Below, one piece after another: positions 45,628 through 56,277 of a stretch of 64,000 nt of DNA. Under the pieces are notes generated by a model. It was not told the DNA's origin, made no database searches, and saw only the letters and a list, made by a program, of their open reading frames with translations. The DNA is from Camelus bactrianus (Eukaryota > Chordata > Mammalia > Artiodactyla > Camelidae), in contig NC_133546.1 in assembly GCF_048773025.1 (NCBI RefSeq), forward strand, positions 64,937,001-65,001,000, read 5' to 3'. The first letter of the stretch is position 1; each line of letters opens with the position of its first letter. The position numbers and the translations under genes were made by a program.

Positions 45628-45755
45628 ATTCATTCAGCGCCACTTCTGGTATATCTATCAAGGGCAACTGTGTTAATTTCTAATGGGGGATAAGTAGAAG
45701 ATGTAATTTATGCTTTAAGGGAGCCCACAATGTAGAAAGGTATTCAAATACTGCT
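45628..45755 (-). mobile_element. LINE-2 3' end, antisense
   Basis: TTTATTCATTCAGCGCCACT, AGGGCAACTGTGTTAATTTC and TTATGCTTTAAGGGAGCCCA, then CAATGTAGAAAGG, follow the reversed L2 terminus. Confidence 0.45.
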
Positions 45756-46819
45756 TAGATAAACAAAGAAGATTAGCTTCGTTTTCTATCACCTATCCAT
45801 TGTTCCTATAACCTCAAACTCTCCTCTCCCCACCCCATCTAACTCCTCTGGGTAGCAAGGAAAAAGATATGTATTGCTAACAAATGGGTTCTCTGCCTTC
45901 TCCAGTTTAAACAGTCTTTTTTGATTTTAGATCTCTTTCTGAGGTCAATATTCCCATGAATTCTAAGTTTCAGTCCTTATCCTGCTGGCCTTTCTCTCCT
46001 TCCTTCCCAAGATGCTGTCTGTTCTTACGATTCCTCTTGGCGTTTGGAGGAGTCCTGTGGTCTCATGTTGGTCTTTTGCTGGTTTCTGTGATGGGGTGGC
46101 TGGTCTAACCCTTGGGTCCACCCAGCTCAGGTGTGCTTTATAGGGTCACGTTTCTGAGCAGGAGGTTGAAGTCTGCTCCTAAAGTCAGGAGCAAAGGAAC
46201 ACTTGATCTACTCATGGCTGGACACACATCCTTTCCAGTCTACATTTGTGGTTTATGGAATTTGTGGAGGTTAGCACGGTGCCTGACCAGAGCGGTATTG
46301 GGTAAATTGTTCTCCTTTGGTAGTATGAATCATATTTTTTTCCAGTCTTTTCAGTGAGAAGCCATGTATTTTTAAAAAAGCTACGTACTGCATGGTAGGT
46401 GTTCAGTACATGCTGGTGCCACTTACTCTTTATAGTAATCTACTGTTTGATAACTAACTGTTTTCCATTTACTTCTTAAATGGAAAAAAAAAATCAACAA
46501 AATGTTTTCTCACTTCAAACCTGCCAAGTCATAACATACAGGTTTCCCACCACACATTTGAAAGGTACATTGTTTTAGTAGTTGTGTCAGTAGCAGTGGA
46601 AAGCTGGTAAAAACTCCTCTGAGAATTAATAAAATCCAGAAGTAATTTAAACTCTTAGTTTGCTAAAACATAAGTTGCTTGCTCATTTTCAGCATTATAT
46701 TTCACATGTGTTTGCATTTTAATTTTGTATTTATTCTTTAAGCATCAACAGAGAACATTACAAAGAAATTTTACTCATGATTGCTTTGGACAAGACCCAG
46801 TTGTTTTTTTCCCAGTTTC
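45756..46819. other. Unassigned DNA
   Basis: No gene or repeat recognised. 45890-46380 looks unique, with open frames of at most 81 codons. Confidence 0.45.
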
Positions 46820-47070
46820 CTTATTGTCATTACATAAAATATTTATAAATATGTGTTGGCACAAAGTTGAAGTAATAAGATAAATACACTTTCAAGTCTT
46901 TTTTTCTCTTAATCTTAAACATTCTTTTCCATATTGCTAATTGTTATAGATATGATTTTAGTAATGGTATAATATTTCCATCCACTAGACATCACCCCAT
47001 GACACATTCAGGTCATTTCTTACTTTTTTGTGATTATACACAATACTATAGTGGCCATTTTTATGAATAT
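46820..47070 (-). mobile_element. LINE-1-like fragment, antisense
   Basis: AACATTCTTTTCCATATTGC, GTAATGGTATAATATTTCCA and CAATACTATAGTGGCCATTT are weakly like the reversed old LINE-1 ORF2 tail. Confidence 0.35.
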
Positions 47071-47073
47071 GAG

Positions 47074-47105
47074 GTTATTCCTCCTCTTTGTTATTCCTCC
47101 TCTTT
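47074..47105. repeat. Perfect tandem duplication, 16 bp x 2
   Basis: GTTATTCCTCCTCTTT occurs at 47074-47089 and 47090-47105 with no mismatch. Confidence 0.9.
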
Positions 47106-47509
47106 GCTAATTTTTTAGCAGTTATTTTCTCAAGAAGAGCTCCCTGAGTTACAGAGAATGAAAGCTGGATAGTTTTGGTCTGTATCCCTGGGCTGTCCCC
47201 CAGAAGGATCGTGTCTCCAGCAATGCGTGTAGGATCCTGCTTTCCGATGGTGGCCCCTGCTAGCAGGAGTTCATTTTTCAAGGGCTAGTCTTTCTTCTGG
47301 CCTGACTGGCTCTTTTCTGATCAGGAGTCTTCCATTTCATTTTAAATCAGATTTGAAATCTGTTTCTTCTGCAGTTAGTAGAATTCTCTCTCTCTCTCTT
47401 TTTCTTTATATTTAAGCATCTTGTTTTCAAATATAGCAAAGAAGGTTAAAGTACCTTTCACAGAAAACAAAGAGGTTTTTCTTTTGTTTGTTTGATGTAC
47501 AATATATCT
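47106..47509. other. Unassigned DNA
   Basis: No gene recognised. A short (CT)n run lies near 47388. Confidence 0.45.
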
Positions 47510-47720
47510 GGAAGTCACAAGTAAAGCTTATTGAGCAACTATTCTGTTCTAAGCATTTTATATCAACAACTGTGCATTGATTTCCACTCAAAGAATCAGA
47601 TCATGAAGACAGAACAGTTAAATAAGTTGTCCTCTGTCCCATAACTAGTAAATAACCCAGCAGAGGTCCCAACTCAGAAAGTCTGATTTCAGACTGGATG
47701 CAATAAATCACTGTGTTATT
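47510..47720 (+). mobile_element. MIR SINE
   Basis: AAAGCTTATTGAGCAACTAT, TCTGTTCTAAGCATTTTATA, AGTTAAATAAGTTGTCCTCT and CCAGCAGAGGTCCCAACTCA follow MIR in order. Confidence 0.6.
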
Positions 47721-48731
47721 CTACAAATGCAGCAAAAACTAATGTCTGCTAAGTAGCAGTTCCACGGAAGACTTGTCTTTTTTTCTTAGGGATTTAGATT
47801 TAGATTGGAAACTGGCCAGGAAAAATAGTCCTCTTTTAATAAAGCTTTCCCCCTCTTCACTTATCCTCCCTTAGAGCATGTATAAGGGACAGATGGGGAG
47901 GAATAGACTATAAATGACAAAAAGGACATTAATCTTTCTTACCTCCATAAACTTTTCATGCAATGAAAATTACCAAATAAAACATGAAAATGTTTCTGTC
48001 AACAATTTGTGAGCCAAACTCTATCATATTCTTCAGTGGAGTCTAAAATCAACATGGGATGTGTACAACAATAATTTCTTATGCTGCATCCTTTTCCTGA
48101 AGTCCACAGAGAAGTTTACAAATACTAGACCCAAGAAGGTTGCAAGTTATTTATTTTTTGAAATTAAAGTTTATTTTGTTCATTAATTTCATGTTCTCTT
48201 TGAGGCTGTTATGTAGAATATTGTTGATCTAGAGGAGGTAAGCACTTTTGTAGATTAATCTCATTCTGTTTTTACTATTAGATCTGGCCCATTTTCCTTT
48301 GAGTTTATAAATATTAAGCATTCCCATACTTCAAAGGTAGGAACAAAATACAAAGAAAATAAGACTTATTAAAAACAAAAAACCTTGAGAAAAATTATCC
48401 ATAATAAAAATTATACTTTGCATTGTTAACTTTTTAGTTTCTGAAGTGCATTTTCTTATTTATATTCTTTTTAAATTGCCTTTTTTTGCCTTTAATGACC
48501 TTTAATTGCCTTTTTTCCTGTTTCAAACTCTTCAGCTTGAATATAGCTCACCCACACCCCAAACCCAGTTGTCTAGACCAAAGTCCCAAGTCATTATGTT
48601 AATCCACGAGCCAAGCTCTAACAAATATACATTTTTCTGTATCTGAAAGTTGAATGTGTCTATGAACCCGTCACTAAGCCAAAATGGCTTAAAGGGAAGA
48701 ATCAATTATATCTTGCTAATGGATGCACAAA

Positions 48732-48755
48732 ATCTAGATCTAGATCTAGATCTAG
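48732..48755. repeat. (ATCTAG)4 hexanucleotide repeat
   Basis: Four perfect ATCTAG units, each generating overlapping palindromes AGATCT and TCTAGA. The whole array is self-complementary. Confidence 0.9.
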
Positions 48756-49363
48756 ACAATTCTTATTATGTTATTTTTAAATTTATTTTTAATGAATGGT
48801 TGATATAAGCTATTATTTAGGTTATTTTCAACTCATTACTAGGAGGTATCTGTAGATGGATGTTAGTCTCTCTTCTTTATTTTACAGTTGAATAAATTGT
48901 TGCAAAAAGAAATCAATCATGAACCTCAAATGAATCCATCCTTTCCCTGCTCTTTCATTAGCTCAGTCCAGTTAGAAAGATAAACTGACGTCTAACCTAC
49001 ACTTCTTCGCATATACCCCAACACACCTGATGATGGACATGAGACATATAAAAACATGTCTTAGGAAAATTTTAGGTCTAACACAGATTCTGTGATATAG
49101 TTGCTGTCGTGGGCTGCCCAAATCTGCAATTTGGCAGCTGTAGTCAATTTGCTGAAGAATCATATCTCTGACATCTCTCGTTTTTCTCATCCAGGTGGTA
49201 AAATGATAGCCTCCTCCTATGGATCTACTCATTTAGGTGGCTAGCATCTAATTAGAGGAGGAGCAGACTGTTCTTTCTCTCACATCAGAGGTGAACAGAC
49301 CAGTTTACGCCTCCTTCTACAAGCTGAGCTTTCGGGGGCACTTGGCTGGCCCTCTGCCTCCAC

Positions 49364-49388
49364 TGAGTCAGCACAGGGCGGCTGACTC
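49364..49388. promoter_or_regulatory. Inverted pair of AP-1/MARE-like sites (candidate)
   Basis: TGAGTCAGCA at 49364-49373 is an AP-1 core (TGAGTCA) extended by GC, as in Maf/NF-E2 elements. GAGTCAGC (49365-49372) and GCTGACTC (49381-49388) form a perfect 8-bp inverted repeat with an 8-base spacer. Function is inference only. Confidence 0.3.
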
Positions 49389-49723
49389 TCACTGCGGCCT
49401 CTTGGGAGCAGGATGATTTGAGAAGGTGGCTTCAGGATCCACGAAAGAAAAAAATCCTGGGGTTCTAGCTGCTGGTGGAGCTATCGGCAAGCTATGTCTG
49501 ATCAGACATGCAATTTTCTTGTTTTGTTTTTGTTGAAAAGTTTTGTTTCCTTTCCAGCCCAACACAGCTAAATTTTTGTAGACCCAACCTCAACATCTTT
49601 TGTGAAGTTTCCATCATAATATTCTGGCAAAGTTATACTTTGTGCCTAACTTTCTTTGTGCTGAAATTGGATGGTAATTGGCCCACTTAACCAAGTATCA
49701 TTTTTACCATGACTCTGTTACAC

Positions 49724-50873
49724 AGGTGTCCCCTGTTTTTTGAAAGTCCACCTTATGCCACTTCACTTTTATGAAAGACCTACATTAGCACCTATTTTTG
49801 TTACCAAATCAAACTTGGGTCTGCTCACCAGCCCATAGTAAAGCCAATCTACTGACACCATGTTGTAGCGAAGGAAAGTGCAGTGTTTATTGTGGATGCC
49901 AAGCAAGGTGCACCAGTAGCCAATGCTTTAAAGACCCAAACTCCCCAGCGACTTTCAGGGAGGCGTAAAGACAGGGTGAGGGAGGGGGATGCACGGTGCA
50001 TGACTGGCCGGTGGACATTCTCCTGAGTGGTTGATGGTGAGGTAATTGGGAGTCAACACCATCAACCTTCTGGTTCCAACGGGTCTGGGGTCTGTGTGCT
50101 TGTGGTCAGCATGTAGTTAACATTTTCTACCTAGTGGGGGTTTTAGTGTCTCAAGGATATGGCTCAGGATATTGTCTATAGCCCTTGAAAAAAGAACAAA
50201 AGGTCCTTGACTCTGTTTTATGGCTAAACCATTATTATTTTGTCTTGCTTTACTGTTTTCCTTTGTTTCTGCATTTTCTCACTTTTCTAATTAAATATGC
50301 TCTTTAGAACTCAGGGAAGGCCTAGGAGGTTAACGGTTTTCTATAAACAAGAGGACATGGTGGGAAGGCCTCATAGGGTCCTGCTCAGTTACAATCCCCC
50401 CACCCCTTTTTTTTTGATAGTCCTCAATTTGAGGGGGAACAGGTGTGGGACAAGAAAGGGAATACAGTTTCGTATAAAGAGGTTAATCATAAACTCAGCA
50501 CAGGAAGTTCATGTAAGGGGGACTTGGTTTCATTTTTGCTACTCTGAAGGCGATTTTTGCTTTTGCGAAAAAAAGGTGAAAAGGGAAAGTAATCTTCAGT
50601 ATTCGTTTTGCAGTGAGCAGTTACAGAGGCAGCACGCACCCCAGCAGCCAGAGTGGCACCGGCAAGCTCCTTCGCTGGGGACTACACCCAGCATCTCAGC
50701 ATCAGACCACCATAGCTTTGAATGATGTCTGTGAATACCGCTGCTTTATCTCAATTTATTTTGCGTATCCATTAGCAAGATATGTTCGTAGGTAATTGAT
50801 TCTTCCCTTTATGCCATTCCGCCTTAGGAAAGGTTTCATAGACATGTTCAACTTTCAGATTCAGGAAAACAAG
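49724..50873 (+). mobile_element. Tigger-like (pogo/Tc-mariner) DNA transposon, split
   Basis: The left end CAGGTGTCCCCTGTTTTTTG, CCACCTTATGCCACTTCACT and TTTATGAAAGACCTACATTA resembles a Tigger-type terminal region. The right part (about 50530-50873) holds CGATTTTTGCTTTTGCG, GTAATCTTCAGTATTCGTTT, TTTATGCCATTCCGCCTTAG and GAAAGGTTTCATAGACATGT. It ends near GATTCAGGAAAACA, a decayed inverse of the left end. I recall these parts as one non-autonomous element of other placental mammals, here separated by an LTR-like insertion. No transposase frame is preserved. Confidence 0.5.
49815..50530 (-). mobile_element. LTR-like fossil inserted in the Tigger-like element
   Basis: On the minus strand the stretch looks like a solo LTR of gammaretrovirus-like (ERV1) type. 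It has a CAATAAACACTGCACTTTCC polyadenylation-like segment and ends near GGTGAGCAGACCCAAGTTT. Upstream are TTGACTCCCAATTACCTCAC and CATCAACCACTCAGGAGAAT. No internal retroviral genes are present. It looks broken or reduced to a single LTR, and it is younger than its host element. Boundaries are approximate and no target duplication was found. Confidence 0.4.
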
Positions 50874-51479
50874 TATTTGTTAGAGCTTGGCTTCTGGATT
50901 AACATTAATGACTTGAGACTTCGGTCTAGACAATAGGGGTGTGGGTGAAAATAGGTATTCTAGCTGAAGAGTTCTGAAAGAAGAAAAAAGGCAACTTGCT
51001 TTCCAAAATGACACATGGATACTCAATATAGATATTGACAAAAATCAGTGTCTAAGTTTATTCAAACTTTAATTTCTCTAAAATATATTGCTGAACGAAT
51101 ACTCATATCTATGTTTGCTGACAATTTATTTGTGTTTATCCACTTTCTTCTAGTCTGGTGGATTTAAAGAGCAGGATTTTAAAATTCTGTCCCAGGTATT
51201 TTCACATGAGACACATTTTATATCTGTATCTCACTGTCTAATACCTTTCCTCATTCATCTTGAGCCATTGAAGGATTTCTGCTCCCTTTCACTTATAGAT
51301 TCTACTCTGTGTCTAAAATGATCAAAAACTGATCATTCAGAATCATTTTATTTGCATGTGATTTGATTAATGAAGTCAGCATAACTTTAAATGTTTAATA
51401 ATAGAGCTGAATTCTTGTTGTTGTTGTTTTATTCCTAGAGAAGCTACATTTTCATTTTGAAAACATTCAATAGTAGTAT
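50874..51479. other. Unassigned AT-rich DNA
   Basis: No gene or repeat recognised. Confidence 0.45.
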
Positions 51480-51770
51480 CCTACCTTCTATTTAAAGAGA
51501 ATGCTTTTCCAATATGGCTATGATGAGGAAAGAGGGAAAACATCCTTATTAGACAGAGATGCATATTGAAGTATTTACAAAAGAAAAAAGAAAAGATTGG
51601 ATATGTGGGGTTTGCATTTAAAATAGTCAAGTGAAAAAAAAGAAAGGGAGGAAGGAAACACAGTTGGCAAAATGCTGACAATTGAAAGCAGGTGATGAGT
51701 GCATGGGTTTATTTTATTAGTTTATGCATTTTTTTAATGTTTGAAATTTTCCAGAATAAAAGAATCACGT
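51480..51770 (+). mobile_element. Old LINE-1-like 3' end
   Basis: TTGGCAAAATGCTGACAATT, GAGTGCATGGGTTTATTTTA and TTTGAAATTTTCCAGAATAA recall an old LINE-1 3' end (GGCAAAATGTTGACAATTG ... TTTGAAATTTTCCATAATAA). Confidence 0.45.
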
Positions 51771-51914
51771 TTACTACTATGCATTCTACTTCTGCCTCTT
51801 GCTTCAGTGAATCACATATTTTCACTGCTAATTGAAGAAAACTTGTCAACTTGTCTGTCTCAGACAGATAAAACTTTAATTTATTTTGCAAATATTCCTC
51901 TGGATTGGGAGAGA

Positions 51915-52135
51915 GTAGAAACACACACCTTGAAGTCAGACAGATTCTATTTTGAATCCTCACTCCACCACTCCTGACTGCACAACCTTACCTAACTTAA
52001 TCTCTTACATCCTAAATTTTTCATCTGTCAAGTGAGGATACTATTTTCACCCTTTGGCTGTGGAAATTTAATGAGATTAGTGCCTAACATGAAGTGTTAT
52101 AGATTCTTAATATTTAATAAATGATCATTTAAAGT
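51915..52135 (-). mobile_element. MIR SINE, antisense
   Basis: CCTTGAAGTCAGACAGATTC, TTGAATCCTCACTCCACCAC, CTAAATTTTTCATCTGTCAA, TTTAATGAGATTAGTGCCTA and TTAATATTTAATAAATGATC are an almost full-length reversed MIR. Confidence 0.8.
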
Positions 52136-52379
52136 AAAAGATTGTGAATAAAATGTTAGTAATAACAGTAGTAGAAACGGTTGTGGCTGCTAATATTATC
52201 TTGGAGTTGTGTGAACCTAATATCAACTGTGAAGGGCTTTTGTTTTTAAAGGTAATTCACAGTAGCAATGAATAGAAAAGACTAGCCATCTATCCTACGT
52301 GTTTGATAGGTCTAACTTTCCTTTGCAAACATTCTGCTCAGCAGTGCAGTGGATTGCCTCAGAACCCGATGAAGATTTT

Positions 52380-52702
52380 TTTGAGGGGGACATTTCCATC
52401 CATCTGTGAATGCTTGTTCAATGTCTACCTCGTCTCTGAAGTCTCTCTGAACTCCCCCAGGAAGTATGAGAACTTCCTCTTTGTGTGCTCTCGGTACTTA
52501 GCTTCTATATGAAAGCACTTGCCCAAAATTATTTCTAAGTATTTAATTTGGGAGTTTTCACTCTCAGAGTTCAGCACCTTGTCTATAAATCATGGCTTTA
52601 GTTCCTCTCTGCCTTTGCTTCCAGAACTACCCCTTGCTCATATGAGCTGCTTTAAACATCTATGAGAATTTTCTGCTTGAATGAATGAATGAATGAATGA
52701 CT
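52380..52702 (+). mobile_element. LINE-2 3' region with (TGAA)n end
   Basis: GAAGTCTCTCTGAACTCCCC, TCCTCTTTGTGTGCTCTCGG and ACCTTGTCTATAAATCATGG follow L2. The element ends in TTCTGCTTGAATGAATGAAT, the characteristic (TGAA)n terminus. Confidence 0.6.
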
Positions 52703-53959
52703 TATTGAGTTTCTTTTCTTTTTTTTTTTTTCTGACAACTCTGTTAGTCAGATTGCTTAAATGGAGATTAAGGTCCACAACTGCCTCTTATGTCCCATTT
52801 ATATCACTCAATGTTTGTATTTTATGACAGTCTGTGGATAATTCTTCTTACATTTTCGGGGGAAAAAATCAGCATAGGATGGGAGCAGGGTAGAACAGGG
52901 GTGAGAGAGAGGGAAGATTGGACCTCCACTAAAATTTTTCTGAGCCATTATTCCATTTTTATAAATGGGGAATGGCAAACTTAAACAATCAAAGCCATAC
53001 TATTCAACCAATTTTTTCCCACCTGTGCAAAAAGACAACATTTAAGGGCAGAATATGTGTCCAGCAGGTCAAAATGTTAATACCATGAGTCAGCACTGAC
53101 TTACCAATTTTTTATTGGTAGGATAACTTGTGAGAAGTTACATGCAGTCAGATACTAAGAAAAGGAATTTTAATCAAAATGAGTCAGTCAAAGCTTCCTG
53201 CCTCTATCTTTCCTGATAGTTTGGTCCATTTCTCTAGCTGTAGGGTTTTGTTTTGTTTTTTGTTTTTTGTTTTTTTAAACCCTCAGCTTCCTGTTATTAT
53301 GAACAGCCACCTTTCTGGCCAGACTCTTAATAAATTACAGGGCTAGACACATCAAGGTAGCTCTAACCCTTGTTAAATGGAATTGAAAACATCAGAAGCC
53401 CAAGATAAGTGGGAGGTTTACTGGATAGTGACCTAGTAACACCAGTCAAGCAATGTACTCTAGTTACCCTTTATTTTCTCTGCCAAACTTTCTGTGATGT
53501 TATATACCTTACGAATCATTTTGTACTTACTGAAGGAATATACCTACATCTACAACATCACAGAGGTTCTAGGAAGGAAGTTAGAAGTACATGGTTGCCT
53601 CCTTATTGAAAAATCATGGGGAGATGTTAATGGGATTGGAGATAATAAATAAAATTGGTTCTGCTGCTCATCAGAAGTGAATGAACCACACATCTTGCTT
53701 GTTTTTTAAAAAAGAGTATTTCTTCCTGCAGTTCCTTTATTTGTCCACTGGAAGTTCGTTTGTATTTTATTATAAGAAACTTTTTTTTTTTTTAACAACA
53801 TTGAATACTAGTGATTCTGATAGAAATAACATCATCTTTCAAGTTGTCCAAATCATATAAAATGACCTTGTGGGAAATACACCCAAGCATTTCCTACTGA
53901 GAGGAGTACTGATTGAAGAGGAGCAAATATGAATTTGTAAAGTAAGTTCACCTCCTCAC
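52703..53959. other. Unassigned DNA
   Basis: No gene or repeat recognised. T-runs near 52720, 53246 and 53781. Confidence 0.45.
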
Positions 53960-54310
53960 TTGTCCCTTCAACACATATTTTTCAGCATCTACTATGTGCC
54001 AGGAACTGTGGTGTTCCATAGGAACACAGAGAAGGCACAAGAGATGTGACTCAGCTCCCATGAGGATGAGAATTTAGGGGGGAAGTCAGTAACCAAACTA
54101 GCAGAAGACAAAATTATAAACGTGGTGGGTGGAAAAGGAAAAGTCCAGACAACCATGAGAAGAGGGAGTGGTGTTAGGAAAGGCTTCCCAGAAATAGTAA
54201 CAATGGAGCTAAAGGATTAGTTATTAGATAGTGGACTGAGGGATCAAGGGAAGGATGAATCCAATGAAGGGAATGACTTGTGCAGAGGCACTGAGGAGGT
54301 AGCAGTCCTC
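53960..54310 (-). mobile_element. LINE-2 3' region, antisense
   Basis: CATCTACTATGTGCCAGGAA, TCAGCTCCCATGAGGATGAG, AAAGGCTTCCCAGAAATAGT and GACTTGTGCAGAGGCACTGA are the reversed L2 3' end and preceding region. Confidence 0.7.
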
Positions 54311-54546
54311 CTGAATACTTAAAATATAATTAAGAAAGTGCTGGAGTCCTGGAAGGGAGGTGGGTGGCGAGCAATGAGATGGAGAGGCTGGCAGAGCCAA
54401 CACTATTTAAGGCCTTCCTGGTAAGCACAGAAGAGAGTATAATGTGGGAAACTTTACTAGAAATAGACAACTCGTACAAATCTACCCAATGTAAGAATCT
54501 AGTTGATATGCAGATATATATTGATGCACATAAAAAACCATGACAG

Positions 54547-54673
54547 ATGAGACTGGGCACATTCAGGATGGTATGGCCATACATCAGAAACTAGCACAAC
54601 ATTGTGAGTCAACTATACTTCAATAATAAACAAACAAACAAAAAACCCAAAACCAAAAAGCAAACAAACAGAA
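54547..54673 (+). mobile_element. Very short LINE-1 3' end with target duplication
   Basis: ATACATCAGAAACTAGCACA, ACATTGTGAGTCAACTATAC and TTCAATAATAAACAAACAAA are the terminal part of the LINE-1 3' UTR and its tail. AACCATGACAG (54536-54546) and AACAATGACAG (54674-54684) flank it with one mismatch. Confidence 0.75.
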
Positions 54674-54979
54674 AACAATGACAGCATTCCTTTCCCTTGT
54701 GTCCCTCTCACTGTCCATCAGGGAATTCTGGAGCCCTAAGGAAGTCCCTATGCTTATACAGCAAGAATCTTGGCTGGCCACTCAGGGGATTTCACTGTAC
54801 ACATTTTGCAGATATGGCCTACTTACCAGCATGGTCACACCAGTTCATTTAGTCAACAGCTCTTTATTGAATTCTGTCCATCTGTCAGATACAGAATGAG
54901 AGAGGGCCTGGGAGGACAGGAGGAATGAAACTAAGGAGGAGAGGGTAGGAAAGGGACCCTGATCCTCTATAATCCACTA

Positions 54980-55165
54980 GTCATTTCACATACACTAGTT
55001 TATTTGGTATATTCAGAAGTTCCTTGAAGTGAGTGCTACCAGCTGCATTTTAAAGATGAGAAAACTGACCTTCATCAAGGTTAAAGGAGTTGTCTATCAA
55101 TGTAAACGATGCAGCCAGGATAATAGACCCAGTTCTGACTGACTCCAAATACATTTTCCTTTCCA
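54980..55165 (+). mobile_element. MIR SINE
   Basis: GCTACCAGCTGCATTTTAAA, GATGAGAAAACTGACCTTCA and GGTTAAAGGAGTTGTCTATC, then CCCAGTTCTGACTGACTCC, follow the MIR 3' half. Confidence 0.6.
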
Positions 55166-55638
55166 TTGTTATACTGTGGTTCCTGCCCTGGAGTTTTCTC
55201 CCTCCCTGGACAGCACTCTTAAGTCAACAATTTTCTCTTGTCAGAGTCTGGGACAAATGGAGAGGTGGGGAGAAGTCATAGGGGTCTTGCTTGGAAGCAA
55301 AAACACACCAAAACAACCCCCCAAAAAAACCAGCATAGGAAGGGAATAGGAGAAAACAGGGATGAGAGAGAGAAGGAAGGTTGGACTTCTACCAGAATTC
55401 TTCTAAGCCAGATAATGCCTTCTAAATTAAATACACTAGTTAGGTAAGACTAACTGAGAAGTCAAATAGTGCATAGGTTTGTTCCACCATATGTACACCC
55501 CATTGTGTCCCTCCATGTACACCCTAGACCCCTCAGGGAAGGGTCTTGCTAAATAATTAAAGGTCACAAAGAAGAGAGGATGAGAAGAAAGGGTAAGTAT
55601 CCATCAAAACTTAGTTCAAGAAAGAGGCAAACCCAAAC
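55166..55638. other. Unassigned DNA
   Basis: No gene or repeat was recognised. It contains GAGAGAGAAGGAAGGTTGGA, which closely resembles sequence near 52905, suggesting a small unrecognised repeat shared by both places. Confidence 0.4.
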
Positions 55639-56277
55639 CTGGGCATATATCCAGAGAAATCTCTAATTCAAAAAGGTACAGGCACCCCAATGTTCATAGC
55701 AGCACTATTTACAATAGCCAAAACATGCAAGCAACCTAAATGCCCATCAACAGATGAATGGATAAAGAAGTTGTGGTGTATATATATATATATAATGGAA
55801 TACTATAATGGAATACTACTTAGCCACAAAAAAGAATAGAATAATGCCATTTGCAGCAACATGGTTGGACCTAGAGATCATCATTCTAAGTGAAGTAAGC
55901 CAGAAAGAGAGAGAAAAATACCATATGATATAACTCATGTGTAGAATCTTAAAAAAAAAAAGACACAAATGAATTTATTTACAAAATAGAAACAGACTCA
56001 CGGACATAGAAAGCAAACTCATGGTTACTAGGGGAAAAGAGGATGGGAAGGGGTAAAATGTGAGTTCAAGATTTGCAGATACTAACTGCTATATATAAAA
56101 TAGATAAACAACTTTCTACTGTGTAGCCCAGGGAACTATATTCAATATCTTGTAGTAACTTATAATGAAACAGAATATGAAAAGGAATGTATGTTTGTAT
56201 ATGTACTACTGAAACATGATGCTGTACACCAGAAATTGACACAACATTGTAAACCGACTATACTTCGATTAAAAAAA
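55639..56277 (+). mobile_element. 5'-truncated LINE-1 3' end
   Basis: GGGCATATATCCAGAGAAAT, CACCCCAATGTTCATAGCAG, AACATGGTTGGACCTAGAGA, TAGCCCAGGGAACTATATTC, CTGTACACCAGAAATTGACA and the end CGACTATACTTCGATTAAAA give a complete 3' end of ungulate type. ATAATGGAATACT is doubled at 55792-55817, and a (TA)n run sits at 55779-55794. No clear target duplication. It is relatively young by its good match to the other LINE-1 ends here. Confidence 0.9.

Larger units (their letters stand above)
47721..49723. other. Unassigned DNA with hexamer repeat and AP-1-like pair
   Basis: No gene was recognised. It contains the (ATCTAG)4 array at 48732-48755 and the inverted AP-1/MARE-like sites at 49364-49388. 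The stretch 49260-49450 is GC-richer than its surroundings and looks unique. Confidence 0.45.

Noticed and set aside
50297-50725. 142-codon plus-strand open frame
   Set aside because: It crosses from an LTR-like fossil into a Tigger-like transposon, so it is a mosaic of repeats and not a host gene.
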